Positions 21,047-28,452 of a stretch of 64,000 nucleotides of DNA are shown here, piece after piece. This DNA comes from Virgifigura deserti. GTDB taxonomy: Bacteria; Pseudomonadota; Alphaproteobacteria; Dongiales; Dongiaceae. Location: contig QOZR01000013.1 in NCBI GenBank assembly GCA_003576685.1, positions 104,121-168,120 on the forward strand. Direction: 5' to 3'. The notes under the pieces are model-generated. The model saw only the letters and a program-made list of their open reading frames with translations. It was not told the DNA's origin and made no database searches. Position numbers and translations under genes: made by a program. How positions within the stretch are numbered: the stretch's first letter is position 1; each line of letters begins with the position of its first letter.

Positions 21047-21775
21047 CTATCGGCGGTCCACGGCGAGGAACGCGGCGAAAATGCCGGGGTGGCGGCAGCT
21101 CGGGCCATGCGCGATGCGGTCGATCGCCGCCGCATCCGGCGCCGGCTGGCCGAACGACAGCGGCGCGACGGCCACGGCCGCGGCGACCGCCTCGCCGGTC
21201 AATTCGGGATGGAACTGGACGCCCCAGACCGGCCGGCCGGCCACATGGTAGGCCTGCACGGCACAGGCCTCGCTCCTCGCCAGCAGGGTGAGGCCGAGAG
21301 CCGGAACCGCCGTTTCGGCGACGACCTCGTCGGCATGCAGATTATACCCCCTGAGTGGGCGACCGAGCCCTCGGCCGACGACCGGATCGCTCGCAAATGC
21401 GGGCAGCGGCGTGAGCTCAGTAATGCCGAACTCACCTACATCCGCCCGCCGAACCATGTCGGGTGCGCCGAGCGACTGGACAATGAGCTGATGGCCGAAA
21501 CAGATGCCGAAAACCGGCAGGCCGCTCTCGATCACGGTCCGCACTTGGCGGCGGGTCGGTTCGAACCAGGCTTCCGACCGTGGCAGCGGAATATCCGAGC
21601 CCGACAGGATCAGATGGCTGACCTCGGAGGCTCTCCGCCCCCAGTCATCGACCGCATCGCAACGGACGATCTCGTGATCGACCCCGGCCGGCAGGGCCGC
21701 GGCGACCGCACTGCCAAAAGGCCGATTCCGGCTATCCGCCGAGAAATCGACGATCAGAACGCGCCGCTCGGACAT
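21047..21775 (-). CDS. Class I glutamine amidotransferase-like protein
   Basis: Free-standing GATase1 domain of 242 aa, like the amidotransferase half of GMP synthase. The nucleophile elbow is FGICFGHQL (Cys) and the His-Glu pair is GVQFHPE. No synthetase domain is fused or adjacent. Such proteins may hydrolyse gamma-glutamyl amides, so the substrate is open. The gene ends about 110 bp before cdd but has a separate start region with the flp terminator-like hairpin upstream. Confidence 0.85.
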   Translation of the reverse strand: MSERRVLIVDFSADSRNRPFGSAVAAALPAGVDHEIVRCDAVDDWGRRASEVSHLILSGSDIPLPRSEAWFEPTRRQVRTVIESGLPVFGICFGHQLIVQSLGAPDMVRRADVGEFGITELTPLPAFASDPVVGRGLGRPLRGYNLHADEVVAETAVPALGLTLLARSEACAVQAYHVAGRPVWGVQFHPELTGEAVAAAVAVAPLSFGQPAPDAAAIDRIAHGPSCRHPGIFAAFLAVDRR

Positions 21776-21862
21776 GAGCCCCCCTCGAGGACGGTAACGA
21801 TCCCGCCGCGCACTATGGCGAGACGCTCATGTCCCGGCAAGAGACCTGAAATAGATGCGGGA

Positions 21863-21891
21863 GGGGCGCGCCACTTTCGGCAGCGCGCCCC
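21863..21891. terminator. GC-rich hairpin between flp and the GATase gene
   Basis: GGGGCGCGC and GCGCGCCCC arms (9 bp) with an 11-nt loop, 60 bp downstream of the flp pilin stop. No T-run follows, so intrinsic termination is only possible, not shown. Confidence 0.4.
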
Positions 21892-21950
21892 CTTGATGCA
21901 TTCGCTCACAGGCTGCGAAAGGCAGCCCGGGTCAGGGTCGATGCCGACCC

Positions 21951-22139
21951 TTACGCAAGATCAATAGCCGACATTGCGGCCTTGAACATGTCGGAGACAT
22001 AGGTGAAGAGGTCGAATGACTCACCCATCGCGGTCAGCGCGATGATCGCAGCGACCGAAACGAGAGCGGCGATCAGGCCGTACTCGATGGCCGTGGCACC
22101 GGACTCTTCCGCAGCGAAGCTCTTGAAGAAGTTGATCAT
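21951..22139 (-). CDS. Flp family type IVb pilin
   Basis: Prepilin of 62 aa. After MINFFKSFAAEESGATAIEYG comes the hydrophobic helix; processing would occur before the conserved Glu-Tyr segment (GATAIEYG). AGGAG lies 10 bp upstream of the ATG, and an A/T-rich tract (22200-22260) is a likely promoter. No tad/cpa assembly genes or prepilin peptidase are in the window, so this is an orphan pilin gene whose machinery must be encoded elsewhere. Confidence 0.93.
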   Translation of the reverse strand: MINFFKSFAAEESGATAIEYGLIAALVSVAAIIALTAMGESFDLFTYVSDMFKAAMSAIDLA

Positions 22140-22395
22140 GGTCGTGGATCTCCTCTTGCCAAGCCGGACGGGAAGATTGCCACTGATGCCTGAACCGACT
22201 GTTAATGTTCAGAAATGCGTAATATTGTTCCTATTCTTGATACACGTCCGAAATTTTCATAGATAAACGCCGTTTTCTTTCGCGCTCACATCGCCCAGCA
22301 TTCCCACTCCAGAGGCGGCGAGGAGCGGCTTGGTTGTTCCGCCCGGCAACCCTATTCTTTCCGAGAGGAACGCACGGATCGGGAGGTCGTCAACG

Positions 22396-23067
22396 ATGTC
22401 GACAAACGAGACGGCGCTGATCGTCGGGGTCGGTCCGGGGCTTGGCGCGGCGCTGGCGCGGCGCTTCGCCAAGGCCGGGCTGACCGTAGCCATGGCCGCG
22501 CGCGAGGCGAGCCGGCTGACGGCGCTGGCCGACGAGATATCGGGCCGCGCCTATGACTGCGACGCGACGCAGGAGGATCAGGTCGAGACGCTTTTCAAGC
22601 GGGTGGCTGCGGATATCGGCGCGCCGACTCTCGCCGTCTACAATGCCGGGGCTTATTTGCCGAAATCCGTCCTGGAGACCGAACCCGCGGAGTTCGAGCG
22701 TTGCTGGCGGATCGGCTGCCTCGGCGGCTTCCTGATTGGCCGCGCGGCAGCGCAGATGATGTTGGCCGAAGGAGGCGGCACCATCCTGTTCACCGGCGCG
22801 ACCGCCTCGCTGCGTGGCAGCGCCGGTTTCGTCAATCTGGCGGTTGGAAAGTTCGGCCTGCGCGCGGTGGCCCAGAGCATGGCACGGGAACTCGGTCCTC
22901 GCGGCATCCATGTTGCCCATATCGTAATCGACGGCCAGATCGGATCCGGCGAAGACGGCACGCTGAAGCCCGAAGCGATCGCGGAAACCTATTGGCAGCT
23001 CCACCAACAGCCGCCGAGCGCCTGGACGCAGGAGATCGACCTGCGGCCGGCGACGGAGAAGTTCTGA
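22396..23067 (+). CDS. SDR-like protein lacking the catalytic tyrosine
   Basis: Rossmann-fold protein of 223 aa with a variant dinucleotide motif VGVGPGLGAAL at the N-terminus and DATQEDQVE after strand 3. In the active-site region FVNLAVGKFGLRAVAQSMAREL the Lys aligns with the YxxxK lysine, but the Tyr position holds Leu. Enzymatic reduction by the usual mechanism is therefore doubtful. The sequence pattern recurs in a conserved SDR subgroup as far as I recall. ATG 22396 has GGGAGG upstream. Confidence 0.8.
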   Translation: MSTNETALIVGVGPGLGAALARRFAKAGLTVAMAAREASRLTALADEISGRAYDCDATQEDQVETLFKRVAADIGAPTLAVYNAGAYLPKSVLETEPAEFERCWRIGCLGGFLIGRAAAQMMLAEGGGTILFTGATASLRGSAGFVNLAVGKFGLRAVAQSMARELGPRGIHVAHIVIDGQIGSGEDGTLKPEAIAETYWQLHQQPPSAWTQEIDLRPATEKF

Positions 23068-23153
23068 GGTCACGGTCCTTGACGGCCTTGCGATGCCGGC
23101 GGGATGATCCCTACCGTTGAAATGCGCGCCGAACCATTCCGGGTGATGCACTG

Positions 23154-25496
23154 GTGCCAGCGAAGAAACTGACTGTCGCCGAGGTCGGCCTGCCCCGCTT
23201 CGAGGCCGGCCCGTGCGAAGGCGCTGATATTTTCGGCCTGTCCAGCCACTGGCGCGCGCGCGAGGCGCTCGAGATCGGGCTGTCGATCGACGAGCCGGGC
23301 TTCAACGTCTTCGTCCTCGGCGAGGATCGCAGCGGCCGGATGAGCGCGACGGTCGCATTCCTGGAGCAGGCGGTCGCGCGGCGGCCTCAGCCGAACGACT
23401 GGGTCTATCTGAACAACTTCCGGCGGCCGCATCGGCCGCGGCCATACCGCCTTCCGGCCGGAGTCGGCCGCCGGTTCCGCGACCGGATGGCCGCGCTGGT
23501 TCCGCAGATCCGTGAGGCGTTGGTGCAGGCCTTCGGCAGCGAGGCCGTCCAGAAGCAGATTGGCACCAAGCGAGAGGCGGCGCAGAGCGAGGTAGCGCTG
23601 CGCCTCGAAGCCCTGCGGGCAGAGGCAAGCCGGCACGGCCTCGATCTGGCGCAGGCGCCGCAGGGCGGCATGGCCATCGTGGCACGGTCGGACGAAAGCG
23701 GCGATACCGCAACGGCGCCGGCGGCGGTCGACGAGGAAGCGCGCCGCCGCATCGCGGAACAGCTCGCCGAGATCAATCGCTGGGCCGCCGCGCGACAGAT
23801 CGCCTTCACCGAGTGGGCCCGAACATTTGAGCGTGAGATCGCCGAGCAGGCGACCGATGCTCTGCTCGATGCCCTTGTCGGCGAGTTCTCCAGCTATGCC
23901 GGCCTTGCCCGCTGGCTCACCGAGATGCGCATCGACATCCTCGACAACCTGGAACGGTTCCGGCCGAAGCCTGATGACCAGTCGGCCGCCACGGCAGAGC
24001 CGCCGGAACGGCGCTATGCGGTCAATCTTCTGGTCGATCATTCCGACGATCCGCATCCCAGCGTCGTCGTCGAGGCCAATCCGAGCTACGAGGCCCTGTT
24101 CGGCCGGATCGACTATGAGCAGGCGAACGGCGCGCTCAGGACGAATTTCGCCCTGATCCGCGCCGGATCGCTGCACCGGGCCAATGGCGGCGTCCTGGTC
24201 CTGCGGGCCGAGGCGCTGGCGAACGACGCCCGGCTCTGGAGTTCTCTCAAGGCGGCTCTGCGCGACCGGGAGATCCGCGTCGAGGAGCCCTATCGCGCCG
24301 GCGCGATGCCGATCGCGGGGGCGCCGCGACCGAAACCCATTCCGCTCGACGTCAAGATCGTTATCGTCGGCGCGCCCCGTTGGTACTACACCTTCTTCTC
24401 GGCCGATCCCGACTTCCAGATCCATTTCAAAATCAAGGCGGACATCGACACCGACATGGACGCGACGCCGCAGAACCTCGCCTGCTATGCCGCGCTGATC
24501 CGCCGCATGGCGGCGGCGCATCAGAACGCGACCTGCGAGGAAGGGGCGCTCCGGCGGCTGCTCGGCATCTCCGCGCGTTGGGCGGCGCGGCGCGACAAGC
24601 TGACGGCGCAGTTCGAGCGGCTCGAGGACCTGATCGGCGAAGCCCTGCTGCTCCAGGGCGGCGCCCGTTCCGCCGTCCTCTCGGAACAGGCGGTGATCGA
24701 CGCGATGAGGGCCCGGCGGCAGCGCAATGCGCGGGTCGAGGACCGGCTGCACGAGAACATCGCCCGCGGGATGGTGATGATCGACACTGTCGGCGCGGTC
24801 GTCGGCCAAGTCAACGCGCTGACGGTGCGCGACCTCGGCGACCACGCCTTCGGGGCGCCGACCCGCGTGACGGCGCGGGCCTCGGTCGGTCGGCTCGGCG
24901 TGATCAATGTCGAGCGCGACACCACCCTCGGCGGACCGATCCAGCAGAAGGGCGTCATGGTGCTGCAGGGGTTCCTCGCCGGCCATTTCGCCCGGCGTAT
25001 CCCCTTGTCCTTCAACTGCTCCATCACCTTCGAGCAGAGCTATGGCGGGGTCGAGGGCGATAGCGCCTCGATCGCCGAGCTGCTGGCGATTCTGTCCGAT
25101 CTCGCAGGCGTGCCGCTGCGCCAGGATCTGGCGATCACCGGCTCGGTCAATCAGCGCGGGCAGGCGCAGGCCGTGGGCGGCATCCACCACAAGATCGAGG
25201 GCTTTTTCCGCTGCTGCGTCGACGCCGGCGGGCTGAGCGGAACCCAGGGCGTGGCGATCCCGGCCGCCAACGAAGCCGACCTCATTCTCCGCGACGAGAT
25301 CACCGAAGCGGTGGCCGCCGGTCGCTTCCACATCTGGAGCATTGCGACTATCGAGGAGGCCATCGAGCTGTTCACCGGCCGCCCGGCCGGAGAGCGTGAC
25401 GCCGACGGCGGCTATCCGCCGGACTCGGTCTATGGCCGGGTCGCGGCCGAGCTGACGACCTTCGACCGGATTCTCGCCGAACGGATCCAGGTCTGA
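23154..25496 (+). CDS. LonC-like ATP-dependent protease family protein
   Basis: Protein of 780 aa (GTG start) that belongs to the AAA_32/Lon-C group. The C-terminal protease domain has the Ser-Lys dyad: GGVEGDSASIAEL (Ser near 637) and VGGIHHKIEGFF (Lys near 680). The N-terminal Walker A region is degenerate, LGEDRSGRMSA near residue 55, lacking the GKT lysine; long charged helices lie about 130-270. Degenerate ATPase sites are known in LonC proteins, so proteolysis may be ATP-independent. Starts 86 bp after the SDR-like gene; a shared transcript is possible. Confidence 0.88.
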   Translation: MPAKKLTVAEVGLPRFEAGPCEGADIFGLSSHWRAREALEIGLSIDEPGFNVFVLGEDRSGRMSATVAFLEQAVARRPQPNDWVYLNNFRRPHRPRPYRLPAGVGRRFRDRMAALVPQIREALVQAFGSEAVQKQIGTKREAAQSEVALRLEALRAEASRHGLDLAQAPQGGMAIVARSDESGDTATAPAAVDEEARRRIAEQLAEINRWAAARQIAFTEWARTFEREIAEQATDALLDALVGEFSSYAGLARWLTEMRIDILDNLERFRPKPDDQSAATAEPPERRYAVNLLVDHSDDPHPSVVVEANPSYEALFGRIDYEQANGALRTNFALIRAGSLHRANGGVLVLRAEALANDARLWSSLKAALRDREIRVEEPYRAGAMPIAGAPRPKPIPLDVKIVIVGAPRWYYTFFSADPDFQIHFKIKADIDTDMDATPQNLACYAALIRRMAAAHQNATCEEGALRRLLGISARWAARRDKLTAQFERLEDLIGEALLLQGGARSAVLSEQAVIDAMRARRQRNARVEDRLHENIARGMVMIDTVGAVVGQVNALTVRDLGDHAFGAPTRVTARASVGRLGVINVERDTTLGGPIQQKGVMVLQGFLAGHFARRIPLSFNCSITFEQSYGGVEGDSASIAELLAILSDLAGVPLRQDLAITGSVNQRGQAQAVGGIHHKIEGFFRCCVDAGGLSGTQGVAIPAANEADLILRDEITEAVAAGRFHIWSIATIEEAIELFTGRPAGERDADGGYPPDSVYGRVAAELTTFDRILAERIQV

Positions 25497-25497
25497 T

Positions 25498-25530
25498 GCC
25501 CCCTCCCCCAGCTTGGCTGGGGGAGGGGGC
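25498..25530. terminator. Strong symmetric hairpin between convergent genes
   Basis: Perfect 15-bp arms GCCCCCTCCCCCAGC / GCTGGGGGAGGGGGC with a 3-nt TTG loop, 2 bp after the protease stop and 68 bp before the flavoprotein stop. Symmetry suggests a bidirectional terminator; the same sequence type is a familiar dispersed repeat in alphaproteobacteria. Further GGGAGGGTGGGGG follows. Confidence 0.7.
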
Positions 25531-25598
25531 AACCCGCGGAGCGGGAGGGTGGGGGCCATGCCTCAAACGACACCGATTCCCGTCCGGGCCGGCCTTTT

Positions 25599-26948
25599 CT
25601 AGACCATGCTTTGAATGTCGTTGGAGACAGTCGGGAAGGCCAGGATCGCGCGCTTCAGGTCCCGCGCCGGTAGCCCCGTCCGAATGGCGATCGCGAACAG
25701 GTTGATCACCTCCCCGGCCTCCGGCCCGACGAGATGGGCGCCGAGGATCCGATCCGTCTCCGTCTCGATCAGGACCTTGTGGCCGGAGCAGGTTTCGCCG
25801 ACATGCCGGGCGCTGAAGTAGTCCGGCGTCGGTCGATGATTGACCCGGAACCGCAGCCCGGCCGCGCGCGCCTGAGCCTCGAGATAGCCGACGCCGGCGA
25901 TCGGCGGGCTGGTGAAGACGACGCTCGGCGTGCCCGTATAGTCCGGCTTCACATGATTCCCTTGCAGCAGGTTGGCCGTGACGACATCGGCATCGAGCGA
26001 GGCTACCGGAGTCAAAGGCGCGCCCCTGCCCGTGACGTCGCCGGCGAAATAGACGGCGTCGTTCGACATGCTCTGCAGATAGTCGTTCAGCTTCGGTCCG
26101 CGGCCATCGCGCACGACTTCGCCCGCCGCCAGATCGAGCCGATCGAGCTGCGGCGCCCGCCCGGCACTGTGGACGGCGAAATCCGCTTCGAACCGCTGCT
26201 CGCCCTCGGTGCCATCGGCATGGACGATCACCCCTCGCGGCGTCTTCTCCACCCGCTTCACCTCATGCTTGACGCGCAGATCGACGCCGATCGCGCGCGT
26301 CCGCTCGACGAGCAGACCGACGAGATCGGGATCGAACCGCTCGAGCGGCTGGTCGCCGCGATGCAGGATCGTGGCCTGCGCGCCGGCCCGCGCCGCGAGA
26401 TGCGCGAACTCGAAGGCGATATACCCGCCGCCGACGAAAATGATCCGGTCCGGCAACGCGTCGAGTTCCAGGAAATCATCGCTGGTGGAAAGGTGCTGGG
26501 TCCCGTCGATCGGCAGCGTCACCGGTTCGGCGCCGCTGGCGACGACGATGCGCCGGGCCTCGAGAACGTCGTCGCCGACGCGGACGCTGCGCGGGCCGAC
26601 GAAGCGGGCCGCCCCATGGAAGCTGTCGATGCCCTGCTCGTCGAAGCTTCTTTCATTCCGTTCCGGCACCGGATCCGTGAAGGAGCGTTTGAACGCTATC
26701 AGTTCGGCCCAGTCGATGTGAGCACCTTCGCCGGCGATCCCCTTGCCCCGCAGCCGCGCGACGCTGTCGATGACTGCGGCCGCATGCGCCAGCACCTTCT
26801 TCGGCGTACAGCCCCGAAGCGCGCAGGTGCCGCCGAAGGGGCGGCTGTCGACGACAGCGACCCGCCACCCGGCCGCGCGACATTCCCGCGCGATCGGCGA
26901 GGCCGCGACGCCGGTTCCGATCACCACGAGGTCGTAAGATCCAACCAT
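25599..26948 (-). CDS. Glutathione-reductase-like FAD/NAD(P) flavoprotein
   Basis: Class I pyridine nucleotide-disulphide oxidoreductase fold, 449 aa. FAD motif DLVVIGTGVAASPIA at the start, redox disulphide GGTCALRGCTPKKVL near 45, NAD(P) motif FVGGGYIAFEFA near 178 and FAGDVTGRGAPLTP. The C-terminal dimer motif reads AFPTVSNDI, where classical members have HPT with a catalytic His. So it is probably not a true glutathione reductase. Start ATG 26948 has AGGA upstream; the frame extends 24 codons further without support. Confidence 0.87.
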   Translation of the reverse strand: MVGSYDLVVIGTGVAASPIARECRAAGWRVAVVDSRPFGGTCALRGCTPKKVLAHAAAVIDSVARLRGKGIAGEGAHIDWAELIAFKRSFTDPVPERNERSFDEQGIDSFHGAARFVGPRSVRVGDDVLEARRIVVASGAEPVTLPIDGTQHLSTSDDFLELDALPDRIIFVGGGYIAFEFAHLAARAGAQATILHRGDQPLERFDPDLVGLLVERTRAIGVDLRVKHEVKRVEKTPRGVIVHADGTEGEQRFEADFAVHSAGRAPQLDRLDLAAGEVVRDGRGPKLNDYLQSMSNDAVYFAGDVTGRGAPLTPVASLDADVVTANLLQGNHVKPDYTGTPSVVFTSPPIAGVGYLEAQARAAGLRFRVNHRPTPDYFSARHVGETCSGHKVLIETETDRILGAHLVGPEAGEVINLFAIAIRTGLPARDLKRAILAFPTVSNDIQSMV

Positions 26949-27333
26949 TTCACATCCTGTACGCAGCCGGCACGGCACCCCAAGGGCGCACCGCGGCCCT
27001 TGCCCTCCTTCCGGTAACACCGCTGAACCTCGGCACGTTCCCGTCCCCGCCCGCCCCTTTTCGGATCCATGATCGATGAATTGTCGCAGGCGGCGGAACT
27101 ACTTATCGGAAAAAAACCTCGGGCGGAAATCCATCCACCTACCGTATAAGAATTTTTTCCTACGAAACTTTCTGTCGGTTTGTGAGTTCTTGCTACAGGA
27201 AGGCAGCGCTCGTCGCTTCCACCTTCCAACTCCAAGATCTGACATGTGCGCCGCAGGTCCGATACTCGGCTTCGCGGCGCATATCTTGGGAACCATCGCT
27301 GCATTTTCTTGTTTTCCCTATAGGGAGTCGCGG
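26949..27333. promoter_or_regulatory. 385-bp divergent intergenic region with an A/T-rich patch
   Basis: It holds no convincing gene. Positions 27085-27200 are clearly richer in A/T than the surroundings (a run of A near 27111 and T near 27150), likely the promoter of the glycan cluster. A weak EcfG-like element (AACA-N17-GTTCC near 27015-27041) faces the flavoprotein gene. Confidence 0.5.
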
Positions 27334-28452
27334 ATGTCGAAGCAGGTACTGGTTACGGGTGGGGCCGGTTTCATCGGATCGCACTTGGCCGACGAACTTC
27401 TTCGGAACGGATACCGGGTTCGCGTCCTCGATAATCTGTCGGAGCAAGTCCATGACGGCCATCCCGCACGTCCGGGTTATCTTGCGGATGACGTCGACCT
27501 GATGGTCGGCGACATTACCGATCCTGGCGCGGTCGGGCGGGCGCTGGACGGTGTCGACGCGGTGTTCCATTTCGCCTCGATGGTCGGCGTCGGCCAAAGC
27601 ATGTATCAGATCGCCGACTATGTCGCCGCCAACGATCTCGGGACGGCCGTTCTTCTCGAGCAGCTCGCGGAACAGCCGATCGAGCGGCTGATCGTCGCCT
27701 CGTCAATGAGCGTTTATGGCGAGGGGCTGTACCGGACGACTTCCGGCGAGCTTCGCGAAGGACAGGAAAGAAGCTTCGAGCAGCTCAAGGCCGGAGAGTG
27801 GGAGCTTCATGACGCCACCGGCGCTCCGCTGACGCCGGTGCCGACGCCGGAGAGCAAGACCCCGTCTCTCGCCTCGATCTACGCCCTGTCGAAATATATG
27901 CAGGAACGCGCCTGTCTGATCATCGGGCGCGCCTATTCGATTCCGACCGTCGCGCTGCGCTTCTTCAACGTCTATGGGCCGAGGCAGGCGTTGTCGAACC
28001 CCTATACCGGCGTGCTGGCAATCTTCGCCTCGCGGCTGTTGAACGACAACCGCCCCATCGTCTTCGAGGATGGGCGGCAGCGGCGCGACTTCGTGCATGT
28101 CCGCGACGTGGCGCGCGCTTGCCGTCTGGCGCTGGAGCGTACGGACGCCGCCGGCCGCGTCTTCAATATCGGCAGCGGGCAAAGCCAGTCGATCCTGGAT
28201 ATCGCGGCGAAGCTGAGTCACCTGCTGGGCCGTCCTCAGCTTACGGCCGACATCAGCGGACGCTATCGCGCCGGCGATATCCGCCACTGCTTCGCCGATC
28301 TGTCGACAGCGCGCAGTGGCCTCGGTTTTGAGCCGGAGATCGACCTCGATGAAGGCTTATCCGAGTTGACCGGCTGGCTTCGCCAGCAGGACGCGACGGA
28401 CCGCTTCGACCAGGCGAACCGCGAACTCGCCTGTAGAGGCCTGGCGGTATGA
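27334..28452 (+). CDS. NAD-dependent sugar epimerase, dTDP-L-rhamnose 4-epimerase-like
   Basis: Extended SDR of 372 aa. NAD motif TGGAGFIGSHLADEL at the N-terminus, active-site Tyr-Lys in SIYALSKYMQE (near 183-187), and RFFNVYGPRQ. The block MVGVGQSMYQI and VASSMSVYGEGLY is the pattern I associate with dTDP-L-rhamnose 4-epimerases (WbiB type), which make dTDP-6-deoxy-L-talose; this is from memory and not a search. AGGGAG precedes the ATG. First gene of the glycan cluster; it overlaps the next gene by ATGA. Confidence 0.82.
   Translation: MSKQVLVTGGAGFIGSHLADELLRNGYRVRVLDNLSEQVHDGHPARPGYLADDVDLMVGDITDPGAVGRALDGVDAVFHFASMVGVGQSMYQIADYVAANDLGTAVLLEQLAEQPIERLIVASSMSVYGEGLYRTTSGELREGQERSFEQLKAGEWELHDATGAPLTPVPTPESKTPSLASIYALSKYMQERACLIIGRAYSIPTVALRFFNVYGPRQALSNPYTGVLAIFASRLLNDNRPIVFEDGRQRRDFVHVRDVARACRLALERTDAAGRVFNIGSGQSQSILDIAAKLSHLLGRPQLTADISGRYRAGDIRHCFADLSTARSGLGFEPEIDLDEGLSELTGWLRQQDATDRFDQANRELACRGLAV

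Noticed and set aside
22367..22391. GGAAC-N16-CGTC resembling an EcfG promoter
   Set aside because: The -10 box is imperfect and the element ends only a few bases before the start codon, overlapping the ribosome site.
23070..25559. 829-codon minus-strand frame opposite the LonC-like gene
   Set aside because: Antisense of a gene with protease motifs; low-complexity, no conserved domains.
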